From assembly GCA_013822735.1 (NCBI GenBank), contig PNKZ01000011.1, positions 1 through 64,000 on the forward strand: a stretch of DNA of 64,000 nt. The letters run 5' to 3'. This DNA is from Pirellula sp. GTDB lineage: Bacteria > Planctomycetota > Planctomycetia > Pirellulales > PNKZ01. The translations under genes were made by a program, and so were the position numbers. The notes under the pieces were generated by a model. It was not told where the DNA came from and ran no database searches. It worked only from the letters and a program-made list of their open reading frames with translations. Each line of letters starts with the position of its first letter. Position 1 is the stretch's first letter. Below, one piece after another: positions 29,401 to 44,400 of this stretch.

Positions 29401-32400
29401 CGGTGCGGGTACTTTGATCCTGACGTCGAATAACACCTATTCCGGAACCACGCTCGTCACGGCCGGCACATTAGTACTCGCCAACACCGGCGCGGCCGGC
29501 AATGCCGGAAGCGGCGTGATCATTACCGCCGGTACGTTGGACTTGCGCAATAACGGCAACGCCACGTTTGATTTTGGCACGCTCAGCGGTTCGGCGACCG
29601 GCACGGTCAACGTCGATCGTATCGCCCCGGCCGGCGGCAACAACGGCGTCCTGACGTTCCAAGCTTATGACGGCGGCTTCGGCGGTACCGCAGCCACGGC
29701 GCTTACCGTCACCGGCCAACACGGCTACGGCTTGAAGATCAATGATCCGTTCGTCATCCGCGGGAATTTCACGTTCACCAACACCTCAGCGCCTGTGGAA
29801 CTTGCCGGCGGACTAACCGACCTGGGCGGCATCTTCAACTTCACGAAAGCCGGCACCAATCGCGTTACGCTCACCGCTGCTAGCCCCGAGTTCCAAGGCA
29901 CCGTCGACGTGCAGGCCGGTTCGCTGATTCTCACGAATAATGCCGCGATCGGTACTGCCGGCGGTGTGGTCAACATGTCGGCCAATAGCCTGTCTCGCTT
30001 TATCCTAGACGGCGCAGCCACGACCTTTGCCCGCGACATTACCACTTCCGGCACGAGTATTAAAATCATCGGCGGCATCGGCAGCGGAGCCAAGGAATTC
30101 AGCGGCCTGATTACCATCAACGCCACCGGTGACAACGTGTTCATCGCCGAAACCGGCGGGCCCGTGACGTTTAGCGGACTGGTAACCGGCACCACCACGG
30201 CTGGCAGCGGAGATATCATCAAGGAAGGCTTCGGCACCGTGATTCTGAACGGCCCCGCCTCCGGGACCGGCAACACCACGGTCAATGCCATCGTTACGGT
30301 CAATCGCGGCATACTCGAAGGGCTCGGCCAAAGTGTGGCCGGTAGTCCCTTCGGCAACAACAACGCGTTTGTCCTGGCGGGCGGCACGTTGCAATTCTCC
30401 GGGCTCGTTGCCAACAGCACCACGGCGCGGACTACCGGAAGCTTGACGCTCGGCGGTGCCGGCACGAGCATCGGGGGCGGCAACCTCGTCGTTAAAGATT
30501 TCACGACGCTCACGGATGCATTCACCACGAACCTGACGGTCGGCACGCTGGCTCGGGCGGGCCAAGGAACCGGGGTCTACATTCCGTTCCGAGGCAACGG
30601 CGATGAATCGCTGACCATTCTCACTGCTCCGACCTTGGCCGTCAGCGGTGGCGTCTCCACCGGCATCTTGAATCCTTGGCTGGTGAAAGCGACAAGCGAC
30701 GCCGACCGCTCCGGTAACTTCGTGGCCCTCGACGGCTCCAACAACGTCATCAATGCAACCTACGGCTTTTCCACGATCGACGGAGCGAGCAACTCGACCT
30801 CGATCGTCAGTGATGCCGGCGGCACGACGCTCACGGCCAACCGCGCGGCATACGCCTTGCGACTCGACGGCAATCTCGCATTGGGGACCAATCGCCTGAC
30901 GATCGGCGATTCGCTCACCGCCTCGGCATTCGGCGGACTCATTCTCAATGCGGGCGCCGATATCAGCGGCGCTGGAACAATCTACAACGGCCTCAGCGAA
31001 ACGCTCATCTACGTCGATAGTGCTGCGACCTCTAGTATCAATTCCGTGATTGCCGGCGTTGCTAATAACACGACCGTCACCGGAGCTCAGAACGGCATTA
31101 CGAAATTTGGCGCCGGGACTTTGGAACTCGGAGCTTTGAATACCTACAAGGGCGCCACGCAGGTGAATCAGGGCACGCTCAGCCTGACGGTCGCCAACGC
31201 CCTGCCCGTATGGACCAATATCGGGGCGATCCGCGGCAGCACGGTGTTGCTGGGTGCGGAAGGCACGTTAACTCTGAACGACAATAACCAGCGTATCGAC
31301 GGCCTCACCGGCAGCTTCGGTTCTACGATCAATGTCGGAACTGCGACGCTGGAAGTCGGCCGCGGCGGTACGGGCGGTACCTTTACGGGGCAAATCCTCG
31401 CTTCTGCGGGTACCTTGCAAAAAGTCGGCGCGGGCGCCCTGGTGCTCAATAATACACGTGGCGATTTCGCCAACGACATTGGCACGGTTCTCGTCGACGG
31501 CGGCACCCTGGAAATCATCGTTGCCGACGGAACGGGCGGTTCGCAGGCCGATATCTTCCGTGGCGCTCCCTATCAAGTCACCCATTCGCTCAACAGCAGC
31601 GCTTCGGTGACGCTACGTGGCGGTACGCTCAACGTTCGTACGGAAGGAGATACCACCACCTCACAGCAGTCGATCGATTACGGGCTCAGCCTGACGGTGC
31701 GCGACGGCAACAGCACGCTAAGCACCGCCCTGCCGACAACGGCGATTCTGGGCGGAGCCGGGGCGAACAAGAATATCCTCTTCAACAACCTGACCCTCTA
31801 CGAGAACAACTTCACCGTCGCGAACGCGAACACGATCGTGCCGATCTTCCGCGGCACGACGACTCTTGAAGACCATGCGCTCGTTACGAATACCAATGAA
31901 TTGCTGCTCGACGGCCTCATCGTCGACGGCGCCCGCGGAGCGACTTCGCTCAACAAAGCCGGCGGTAGTACTCTGTTCATCAATAATGCCGGAAATACCT
32001 ATTCCGGCGGCACGGTCATTAATGCCGGTACGTTGCTTTTCGGAACGCGCGGTCCTGATGAAATCCGTTACCCCGGACAAAACTTCGTCCCGAGCGACAC
32101 GGCTCGGGCCGGCACCGGCCCGATCATCGTCAATCCGGTCGCCGCGATCCGAATCAACGCAGCGGGAAATTTAGGCGCGAATCAGACGTTGCAAGTTCAG
32201 TCCTCGACGTTGGGTTCCGTGTCGATCCCGCAACTCCGCTCCGACATGCCGCTCTCCAGCATGAATTTGCGCACGACCGGCTCCGCCGCTTTGATCTTGG
32301 ATATGAACGGCGGCGTCTATTCCAACACGATCGACCAATCGAAACTCGGCAACGGCGGCTGGGGCGTCGCGGCCAGCGCCGCCGAAACCGTCTATACGGC

Positions 32401-35400
32401 CGCTTCCATGGGGGCGGGTGCCGGCAATACCTATCGCTTCTTCGGCAGCAACGCCGCCACGTTTACGATCCAACAGGCCAACGCCCTCAGCGGCGCCAAC
32501 GGAGTCGAATTGGGGCGTTCGATCGCCTATCTAGCGGCCGTCCCGAGCAACGTTTCGTCGCTCGTTCGTTTGGCTGACGATCAGAACTACACCGGCGGCA
32601 CGTTGGTGAATCGCGTCGCTCTAGGCGGCTCCGTCGGCGCAGTGCTCGAATTCCGCGGCACATTGGCAACCAGCGGCATTGAAAACTACGCCATCGTCCG
32701 GGCACAGGGCATGGGCACTTTCACAAATGCGGCTGGCGTTAACGTCACGCCGTATACGGCCCGTCCCGGCTCGTCGCTTGTCTTGGATTACACCGAAGCG
32801 CTTGGAATCGGCTTGGTCCAATCCGTGGCACTTAGCAGTGCCACGCAGTTTGTCAACAAGTGGGAAGACGCGGCCGGCATTACGATCAACGGCTCCCAAT
32901 TGCAACTTGTCGCGCCGAATGCCGCTCGAACCACCACGGAACGCGTCGGCCAAATCACCCTCAACGGCGGCGCCGAAATCTTCGTCAACGGCAATACGGG
33001 CGGACAAGCCGTGTTGCTGACTGACGGTCAACTGAATCGACTGGGACGCGGTACCCTGTCGTTGCGGGCCGCAGCCGGTCTGCTCGGCTCCACCGCCGCC
33101 AATAGCGGCCGCGTGATGTTCGTCGATCCCGCGACGCAAGCTCCGGCTCGAGGTGTCGTCTCGGGCCAAACGATCGGTATGGTCGCCCCGTGGATCGTTA
33201 GCGTCGCCGACAATAGTTTTGTCGACTACAACCCGCTCGGCACGACCGGATTCACTACCGTCGCCTACACATCTTCCAACGCCGCTACTTTCAATCCGGC
33301 AATCAACAACGGTACCGGCATCTACGATATCGTCACCACGCCAGTCACGGCAGTTACGCCGAACCCGGCTGATCTCTATGCTTTGCGGGCCGCTGTTGAC
33401 ATTAATAACACCACGACCGCGATCACGCAGACCATCCGCCTCCGCAGCGGCGGCCTGATTTGGAATGGTGCCGCAGGCGGCACGATCCAGGCTCCGATTT
33501 ACTTCGGTGACGGCGCTACCCCGGTTGAAGCCGCCGTTTGGACGAACGGTCAAGGGCTTACACTTAGCGGTGGCGTTACCGCTGCCGGTCTCACAAAGAC
33601 TGGTATCGGCCGTCTCACCCTTAGCGGAACCAACACCATGACCGGGGGTACCGTCCAGGTTAATGGTGGTGAGCTATTGCTAAGTGGCACGGCATCTTTG
33701 GGAGGAGCGACTTCCATCGTATTAGACGGGAACTACTTCAACAATAATAACGGTCAACAAACGCCGACTTTGTTTCTACGCAACAACGGAGATTCGGCCT
33801 GGGGTGCCGCAGTCACGCTCTCGTCCGGTTTGCCCTATGCGATCATTAACTTCGGACGGGCCAGCGGTACCTCGACGGACGACAATCACGTCATCTCATC
33901 ATTGAACGTAAACGCCGGATCCGGAGGCACGGTCGTCGAGTTTGTAAATAACGACAACTACGACTTGGAACTCGGGACGGTTAATTTCACCGGCTCCGGC
34001 CGGGTAACCTTTAACGTAAACAATGCTTCCAATCTTAATGAAGTTGCTGCGACTGGTACTATCACCGGCTCTAATCAATTGATCAAGCAAGGGGGGGGCC
34101 TGCTCGATCTTCGGGTGGCGAATGCCGGCTTTACCGGTGTGACTTCGCTAGCTGCCGGTACATTGCAACTTCGCAACGCGAACTCTTTGCAAAACTCAGC
34201 TGTCGAGATCATTGCGGGGAGCACGCTCTCTCTTCGCAACAACAGCGCCACGGCGTTCAATTTCAACAGCGTGACGGTGAAGGCCGGATCGGCGGTCGTG
34301 CCGACGACGCTTACCGTGTCTCGACTCACGGCAAATGATAGTTTGGTGCAGTCCATCAGTTCCGCGTTCCGCACGGAAAACAGTCCGTACATTATTGTTT
34401 CGGGCGGCAATAACCACTCACTCGCAATTAGTGGCGTTTACACAGTTACGGACAATCCGCTCTTCCGCACGGATTCGACCACGAACAGCGCCCAGAGCGC
34501 GATTCTCGCTTTTACAGGCAACATTCAAGGTTCGGGCCATATCTACAAGTCGGGTTCGCAGCTCATGAATATCTCGAGCACGTCGGCAAACACCTTTAGC
34601 GGTGGAATCGACGTTCTCCAAGGAGACTTGCGATTGTTCACCGCCGCCGCCACGATCGGCACCGGCCGGGTCACCGTCGCGCCCGGCGCCGCTTTGGGAC
34701 TTACCAGCGTTAATAACCTGGCAGGCAGCATGGGCATCGCGCGGTTCGGATCCAACAGCACCGCTTATGGCGTGTTGGCAATTCGCAGTGCGAATTCCTC
34801 GCTTGACCCGGCCACGTATCTCAACGCCGGCGCTTTCACAGGCGATGCGGACGTCGGCGGCGTCATCGCCATCGGCGGCGGAGCTACGATGACGACGGCC
34901 ATAGATATGTCGACTGTGATGAACGGCAAGTGGTACCTGGGAGGTGGATCCAACGACGGTACATACAACGCCGCGACGATTGGAGTTGCCGCCGACGACG
35001 TCTTCCGCCTCACTGGCGGATTCGGCAACCTCTTCCTCAGCGGCAACACGGTGCTCTCCGACGCCGGCGGAACGGCTGCTCCGAATCGCGTGATGATCGG
35101 TGTCAATTACGGATGGGCTTCGACAAACGGCGCGCTGCTGCAAGGCAATAGCACCTATACCGGCGGGACGACCATCACGCGAGCCCGTGATTCCGCGGGC
35201 GGCTCGGGCCAAGCCATCGGTTGGTTCCGCCAAGCACAATTGGGTTACTCCGTTTACGGCACCGGCAATATCGAAGTATTCGGTCGTCTCGTTTTTGACG
35301 AACCGCGTGGCACGGCCGTTATGAATACCGACCCCAACGCGTTGAATTACAACACGATGACCTTCCATCCGGGGGCACGCCTGACCTTTGAAAACAATAC

Positions 35401-38400
35401 TCCTCTCACGGCGGGGATTGCGGCAGGCCGCTGGTCCGATACCGGAGCGATCGCGCTGAACGGCTCTTCCGTGGAAATTAACGGGGACGACCAAAACAGC
35501 TACGGCAACCGCGAAGTGGTGGGTGCCGTTACCTTCACCGGCGGCAGTGAAATCTCGGTTCGTCGTCGTACTTCGAGCCCCACCGCGCCGGCCATCGAAA
35601 CGGGCTGGGCCGAGTTGGTCGTCGCGAGCTTGGCGCGGGTCGGTAAGGGAACGCTGAATCTCGACAACGACGGTGCCGGCATTTTCGGCTCCGCCGCGGC
35701 CAGCAACGCCAACCGACTGATCGTCACCGGCGGCGTAACGCTCACGAACAACATGGCGGCGCCTTACATCGTCGACCGCGCGACGAACAACTATGTGAAA
35801 TATGACGCGACCAACGGTTTCATGCCCGTCACTCAAGGGGGCAATCCCGCGAATTACATCAGCACGGCGGCCACGACCCTCGACCTGAATCTCGTGCGCT
35901 CGGACCAAACGTTGATGCTTAACGACGGCACGGAGATCTTAAGTGTCGATGGTCTCGGCGGTGCCGCGACTTTGGGCGCTAATCTTGACGTTTACGCTTT
36001 TCGCTGGAATTCCAATCAAGGACTCAATTCCAGTGCCAACGGTTTGTTTAACACCGTTATTTCTCGGAGCGGCGGCTTTAATTTTGCCAACGTCGGCGCT
36101 GCCGATCAGCGTTTGAACGTCAACTTCAGCGCTTTGGACGGTGCTAACGCGCCGCAAGAAATGGTCGTCTATACCGGCTTCACTCGGAGCCTTTTATTCA
36201 ACGGTCAGATTACCGCCTCAGAGGTGACTAAGTTCGGCAGCACGTCATTCCGGATTGAGCAAGATCAAGTCGGATTCTCGGGCGCTTGGAACTTAAACCA
36301 AGGCAGCCTGCAACCGGCTACTCCCGGCGCTCTCGGTGTCAGCAATCCGGTAAACCTCATGGGCGCCAACGGCGCCCAGTTTGGTCTCAGCATCCCCACT
36401 TTGCTCTACGATTTCGACTCCGGCACGCCCGACCCCGTGACGTTCACCTCCGGTACCATCACATCTTGGGATTGGAACCAGATTCGCGGCAATACCGCGA
36501 ACGACCGCATCCATCAAATGGGCGGCAATCTCGAACTCAAGACTACGGCGCTGGGCGGCGCCAGCTTGGGAATCGAAGGGGTGATCGTCCTGCGGGCCGA
36601 TAATAGCCGCGCCCAGCTGCGGACGGCGCAAGTGACGCTCTTCAACGACTATATCTTCGACGTCGTCTCGGGCACGTTCGGACCCGGCGCTACGACCGGC
36701 GTGCAGATCGGTGCCGGTACTCTGCCGGTCGACCAGTTGAATAACCAAGGTCAGTACGACGTAACCAAGGTGGGCGACGGCGTGCTCTATCTCGGTAACA
36801 ACACCGGCTCGTTTACCAACGGAACCATTCGCATTAACGAAGGCACCGTCAGCGTCAACCACAACGGGGCATTTGGTCCGGCAAGCTCCACGGCCATCAT
36901 CGCCAACGGTGGTTCGTTGGAAATTCGCAACGTCGGCTTCTCCCCCACGGCCACTCTCGTGCAGCAAGTCGGCTCCTTCGAACGTTGGGCCGTCGACGGG
37001 GCGCGGGCATCGGGTTATTCCTTCGGCAGCGGCGTCAATTGGCAACTCGCCGCCAACGTGTCGTCGGGCACTTATAACCTCAACGGCGGTTCGCTCGCCG
37101 GTTATCTCGCTCTCGATTGGGATGAAACGCTCGTGACGCGCACCGTCGGCGCCGGGGCGACGATCAACCTCACCGCCAACTCGTTCCTCGGCCAAACGTC
37201 GCCGGGCAGCAACACGACGGAAGTCTATCAGGCGTTCTACGACATCGGCCGCACGAACCGCATGTTCAATGATTCGTTCTTTACGCCGACGTTCTCCGGT
37301 GCTTATCTCCGCGTCCTCGGCAATATCACCGGCGCGTTCGATCTCACCAAGATCGGCCAGGACGTCATTTTCCTCGGTGGTTCCGCCAATACGTATAACA
37401 ACACGATCATCCGCGAAGGCATGATCCAACTCGGTGTGAATAACGCGCTGCCGACCGGCGGGACATTGCGGACCACTGCCGACGGCCGGCTCGACCTATT
37501 CGGCTTCAACCAAACCGTCGCCGGGCTTTCAGGCGACGGCGGCAGCATCATTAACTCGGCGACCAATTTCAACACGTTGACCACGGGTGGTAATAACGCG
37601 AGTACCACGTACGGCGGCGTGCTCGGTCGCAATGTGTCCTTGACGAAGACCGGAACGGGGACACTGACCTTATCCGGCACGAACGAATTGCTCGGCGGAA
37701 TCACCGTTTCAGGCGGCGTGCTTGCGGTGGCGAGCGATGCCAACCTCGGCGGCGCGGCCAACGGCCTGACGCTCAACGGCGGTACTTTCCAACCGACCGC
37801 GTCTTTGAACATGGGTTCCGGCCGCACCTTCACGGTCGGCGGCTCCGGCGGCACGCTGAACGTCGCTTCCGGCCTGACGCTCGGCTTCGCCGGCACCGGC
37901 GCCGGCGCGGGCACGCTTACCAAGACCGGAGCCGGCACCTACGCCGTCAGCGGTGCTACGAGCTTCGGTTCGGGCGGCGTCTCACTGGCCGAAGGCGCGT
38001 TGCGCATCGACGGTTCGACCACGGCTTCGGTCAACAGCACCACTTCCGGTGCTCTGAACGTCGCCGGCGGCGTCGTCCTCACGATCGACGACCCGAATAC
38101 GGCCGACGCCTTCACGACCACGGCGACGTTCGGTAGCCTCACGCGGTCAAATTTCGGCACACTGCAACTGGTCCCGTCGAACGACAGCTTGAATGCTCAA
38201 GAGCGGCTCGTCTTCACGACTCCGCCGACCTTGTTGAACACGATCATCGCTCCCTGGGCCGTACGGGCGACCAGCGACGTGAACAATGCCGGCGACTTCC
38301 TCGGCCGAAGCGGTAGCAACATCGTCACCGCGACCTATAGCTCGCTCAATATCACAACCTCGCTGGCGAGCGACGTCGTCAGCAGCGGCGCGGCCACGCT

Positions 38401-41400
38401 GGCCGCTAACGCCCAGGCCTATGCTCTCAAGGCGAGCGCTACAATCGACTTGGCCGGAAACACCCTAACGCTTGGTGACGGAGTCACGGCCGGTCTTATT
38501 CTCAATAACGGCGCGGGGCTCACCGGCGGAACCCTGGATATCGGTACGGCAGAAGGCTTGTTCTACGTCGATAGTGCGGCAACTTCGACCGTTACGTCGA
38601 ACGTGATCGGCGTCGGCGCGGTCGGGCTCACAAAGTTCGGACCGGGAACCTTGATTGTTTCCGGCACCAACGCCTATGGCGGTGTGACGCGAGTGAATCA
38701 AGGCGTCTTGCGCGCGGCCAGCGCGTCGGGCTTGGCCGGTTCGAATGTGGTGGTGCTCAACGGCGCCGCCTTAGAACTGTCCGGCACCGTGAACGTCGGG
38801 GCGCTTTCACTCAGCGGTTTGGGCGCCGGCGGCAACGGTGCTTTGCGACATCTCAGCGGCACGAATAGTCTCGGCTCTGCGATCACGCTAAATAGCGAAG
38901 CGAGAATTCAAGCGGACGCGGGAACCCTCGACTTGGGGGCCGCCGCCACGATCACCGGCACCGACACGAATCTGCAGCTTGGCGGCCTCGGTACGATCAA
39001 CGCGGCCGGAGCGATTACGCTGGGTACCGGATCGTTGACCGTCTCCGGCGGGGCCAGCGGCACGGTGAGCGTGCTGTCGAGCAGCACCGCGAGCTCGTCC
39101 GTCACGGTCGCCTCGGCGGCCGGCTTGCAGCTCGGTTCCACTTTGCTCGGTTCGACCATCACGAACATCAACGGCAACGCCGTCACTTTGGCGGGTAACG
39201 CCAATCAGACGATCATCGCTCCCTTTACCGTCGGGTTCCATTCCGGCACGGTGGACCTCTCCGCCGCCAACAGCTATTCCGGCACCACGCGCGTCACTGC
39301 GGGCACGTTGTCGCTTAGCGGCTCCGGCACGATTGCCAACGTCACAACGACCATCACGGCGGGTCGCCTGAATCTTAACGGCACCACGCAATCTGTCTCT
39401 TCGCTGCTTCTCGGCGGCGGGGCGTCGGCCAGTTCGGCGCTCGTCGAGATCGGCTCCGGCGGGCAGTTGACGCTCGGCGGCAACGTCACCTATTCGGCGA
39501 CGAATAACGCCTTCGGCGGTGCGATCAATGGTCTCGGCACCCTTGCCTTGGGCGCTGTGCAACGTTCCTTCGACGTCGGCGACAGCACCGCTGCCGGCCT
39601 CACGGCCGATCTCGCCGTCGGTTCTGTCGTCTCGGGTACCAACGGCTTCATTAAGCTCGGCCTCGGTACCATGGAACTCTCCGGCAACAATAGCTTTACC
39701 GGACTTGTTCGGTTGCAAAACGGCACCCTGAACGCCGCCGGCGTCGGGGCGCTCAATTCCAACACCGTCTCCTTCGAAGGAGGCAATCTCGGACTCTTGG
39801 CTAACGGCGACAATCGAGTTGTCATCCAGACCGTTAGCGACTACTCGGGCGTCGATCTCGACGCAACGATTTCCGGCGGCGCCGTCACGGTCGGTCGAAC
39901 GCTCGCGAGCGACGCGGTGGCGGTCAATAAGATTATCACGGTCGACACCCTTACCGTGTCCGGCAATCAGTTGCTCGTCACTAATGCCAACGGTTATCAA
40001 CTTCGCGTGACCAACGGGACGACGTTGACCGAAAGCGTCGCCGTGTTCAACGTCGCGAACGCGACCGCCTCGGATCTCTTGCCGGGCCTACGGCTCGAAG
40101 GCATCGTTAGTGACGGCGCATTAAGCACCGGACTCACGAAGGTCGGCGCGGGAACGCTCTACCTTGCCAACGGGAGCAACGCGTTCGGCGGCACCGGCGG
40201 CCTCATCGACATCCAAGCGGGTGTACTCGCCGTCGCAAGTAATACGGCGCTCGGCGACCTCGGCAATGCCATCCGACTCAATGTCAATGCGGCAACTGCG
40301 GTCGGTTTCCGGGCCGACGGCACGTTCGCCACGAGTCGCACTTTTATTCTCGGCCAAGCCAGCAACGCCGTTGAAGTGACGGCGGGCAATACGCTTACCA
40401 TCAACTCGGCATTTAACATTCCGGGTGCGGGCCTCGCAGGCGCCGCTTTCCAGAAGAACGACAACGGCACGCTCATTCTTACGGCCGATAACTCCGGGAC
40501 GAGTCCTTTCCCCTGGACCGGTGCCGTGACCGTGGCGGCAGGCGCGTTGCGCGTTTCCAACGCTAACGCCCTCGGTACGTCGGTCGGCAATACGATCGTC
40601 TCTGCGAGCGGGGCCGCTCTGCAATTGACCAGCAATATCACGTTGCAAGAGCCCGTTACATTGGCCGGATTGGGCATCAATTCGGCCGGTGCGCTCCAGA
40701 GTTTGAGCGGCGTCAATACTCAAGCGGCACCGATCACGCAAAGTGCGGCGGCCTCGATCGGGGTGAATTCCGGATCGACGCTGAACGTCACCGGCGGGTT
40801 TGCCGGAACGGCCGCCACGATCACGTTGTTCGGCAACGGCACGCTCAACTTCTCGAATACACCGTTGGCCACGACCGCGGTCTTGGGAATGGCCATTAAC
40901 AATCCGGCCAATGCCGCGCACGGAACCTTTAATCTAGCCGTCGCCAGTACCGGCTACACGAGTACGATCAATGTGAACAACAACAAGTTGGTCATCGGCG
41001 TGGCGGGAGTCGGCCAGATTGGCGCCGCCGCGAATGCCTTGACCGTAACCTCCGGCGGCGTGCTCGAAGTGAACGACACGACCACGGCGGTCCCCAACCG
41101 CCTCGGCGGTCTGACCACTCCGCACACGATGAACCTTGCCACCGGCCGGTTCAACTACATCGCCCACGGCACGAGCGCTTCCGCGGAATCGTTGGGGGCC
41201 TTGACGTCAAGCGCTGGCGCCAACACGATCAGCCTGACCAACGCAGGCTCAGGAACCAGCACGCTGACGTTTGCGAGCTTGGCGTCCAACGTCGTTGCCG
41301 CTGCCTCCGTGCTAACCGTTCGTAGCGAATCGGCGAAGGATCTTGGTCAAACGGACGCTCGGCTGAATATTACTGCGGCACCGACTCTCACGGCAGTCTC

Positions 41401-44400
41401 GCCGGCCGTGGTGGCTGCCACGGGCTGGGTCCCGCGCGCGGTCGTCATCGATTCCAACGGGACCAATTTCGCGGCATATAACAGCAACGGTTCGGCGACG
41501 AACCTGGAGGGCCTCCAAGCCTATCTGGGCTACAACACTACCGCGATTGATGTGCTTCAACAGACGCAGACGAATTCCCCCGCCAGCTTGGCCAATGATC
41601 CCACGAGCTTCGTCACCTTCGGCATCACGGGCGACCAAGCCGTGTCCGGCCTGAATAATCGCGGCGTGAGCGGCCTGAAGATCACCGGCGTCGCGAGCCC
41701 CAACAGCACCGACCTGACGTTCAGCGCTACGGGCGGTAACCAACTAGCGATCGTCAACGGTGGTGTCCTCGTCACCGGCACCGGCACAAACTTCGCTTCG
41801 CTCGGCACCGCGGGCTCCGTGATGAGCTTCGGCACGAGCATCGCCGCCACGACCGAAGGCGCGCTGCTAGTCGACTCCGGCTCGACGCTCACCATCAACG
41901 GAGCGCTGGCCAATGCCGGCAACGTCACCAAGGGTCTCGACGGTAACTTGATTTTCGAAACCAAGCAGTACTTCAACACAACGGGAGCCACGAGCTACTT
42001 CTCAGTTCTTGGGGGCAACGTCACGCTCTCGGGCGGAGAGAACACGCTGTGGCAAGGTTCGCAAGGCATCGCTACGCTCGCGCAGAGTCTCGCCGTCGGC
42101 CCCGGCGCGACGCTTACCCTCGAAAACTCGCAAATGGTCGGCGAAATTCGCTCGCCGAGCGGAAACGGTTTCGCCGGCTCGGGCGGCACCATCACGTCGG
42201 CCGCTGCCGTCACGCTCGTGAGCGTCAACTCGAGTACCAACTGGGGCGGACAGATCACGGGTACGAACTTGTTCTTCAATAAGGCGGGTGCCGGTACGCT
42301 CACCGCCTACGAAGATCAGAGCTACGGCGGCGGGACTTCGATCACCGGCGGTACCTTCACGTTGACGGACCTCGGTAAACTTAGCGGCGCGGGCGGCATC
42401 GCTATCGGTCACGCTTCGTTCACGATTTCCAACGGCGGCACTCTGAACGTAGCTAACCGTGTCAACAACGCTGCGGCGATCACCGCCGACGGCGCCACGA
42501 TTACGCTCACCGGCCGCGATCAGACGGATACTTCGGAAACGCTCGGCACTCTGCTGCTGAATTCCGGCGTGACGAACGTCTTGGTGACCAACGGCAGCGT
42601 CGGAATTCGCTCCACGGTGCTCGAATTCGGCAACGTCACCGTCAGCAACGGAGCAACGCTTAACACGTCTAGCGGCTTTCCAACCGGTCAGATTGGCTCC
42701 GTGTCCCGCTTGATTTTCGCCAACGGCTCGAGCCATCTGGTGAACAACATTATCCCGTGGGCCGTGAGCGGCGGCGCCGAATTGGTTAGTTACGTGAATC
42801 CTTCCTCCGGCAACTTGACCGGCGGCGTCGCGGCGCTGAACCAGCCGGGTTATGCCGGCTATAACAACGCCACGACTTTGCCCGCCGCCGACGATGCTAT
42901 GGGGAATTACAAGACCACGCTCAACGCCATCAGCCTTCCCGCCGGCGGTTTGGACTTGAACGCCTTGGTACTTGCTCCCACGGGCGCGAACTCCATTACC
43001 TTCGCCGCCGACGGCGATGTATTGAATCTAACAGCCGGCACCTTGGTGAAAACGGTCGCGCAAAATACGATGATCGGCACTACCCTCGATAACGGTCGTC
43101 TCACCGCCGGAGGAACCGCATCCAGCGGAACGTCGAATCTCTACCTGTTCACCAACAGCGCTAACACGACCACGATCAATTCGCGAATCGTTGATACGTC
43201 CACGGCCATCGGCAGCGGGACCGGCAAAACGCGACTTGTGCTCACACAGTTCGCTGCGGGTTCCACCATTCTCACCAACGGCCTGAACAGCTACACCGGC
43301 GGAACCACGCTCAACGGCGGGGCCTCCTTCACCACCGGAGTGCTCGATCTCAACGTGTCGGGTGCCGACGGCGTAACGTCGTCGGCCATTCCGCTGGCGA
43401 CGATTGCGGCCGATTCGCTCGTCATCAATTCCGGCACCGTCCGCCTGCTCGCCAACAACCAGATTGATTTCGACGTGAATCCGACGATCAACGGTCAGGG
43501 TATCCTGTCGCTCAATAACTTCAGTCAAACTTTGGCGGGCGTCACTTTCAACAACAACGGTGGCACCACCAATCCGCAACTCACGACCGGCACGGGCATT
43601 CTCTCGCTGACCGCCGGCATCACCGCCAGTTCCAGTAACGCGGGCAGCATCGCGACCATCTCGGGCGCGGGGACGGGCGGCATGGCCGTCGACCTGACGG
43701 GTACGACGCGCACGCTGAACGTCAATCCGGTGACGATCAACGGCAACACGACCGTCGCCGATGTTACGCCGACGTTGAATATCAGCGCTCCGGTCAGTAG
43801 TTCGACCAATTTGGGAACGACAGGCCTCATCAAGGCCGGCAACGGCCTCTTGCAACTCTCCGGAGCCAGCTTGTTCGGCGGCGGAGTCGATCTCCAAGCC
43901 GGCGGCCTCGCGATCGGCGCTAGCACGAACGTCGTCACCCGCGACGTAAACACGGGCATTGCCGATGTCTTCGCCAACGGGCCGATCGGTACCGGCTCCC
44001 TGACCTTGGGGACGGCCGGAACCTACCTGACTTCCGCAGGGGCGTTTACCTTGAACAACGCCCTTTCGCTCAACGGCACCGACATCACGCTCAAGGGCAC
44101 GAACAGCCTAACGCTCAACGGGGCCGCCACGCTGTTCGGCAATACCGTCGTTACGGTCGACGCACCCCAAGCGGTGTTGACGCTCAACGGCCAGATCGAC
44201 GACGGCGGTAATGCTTACAGTATTACTAAGCAGGGTCTGGGTACATTGCTTCTCGGCAGCAACAACACGTTCACCGGCGGCGTCGTCGTGAACGAAGGTG
44301 TGCTGACGCTCGCCGGACTCAACGCCGGCAGCACGGCTCCGGTCTTCTCGGGCACCACGGCGACGATCAACAACGGCGGCATGCTCAGTCTGCAAAACAG

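Noticed and set aside
34418-35908. A 496-codon open frame on the minus strand inside the giant gene
   Set aside because: It is antisense to clear beta-strand repeats, has no recognisable domain and is rich in Arg, Gly, Val and Ala, as expected from the complement of a GC-rich Thr/Asn/Gly-rich coding sequence.
36293-37429. A 378-codon minus-strand open frame with polar, charged composition
   Set aside because: It is a shadow of the repeat array; the plus-strand frame is continuous and meaningful through the same bases.
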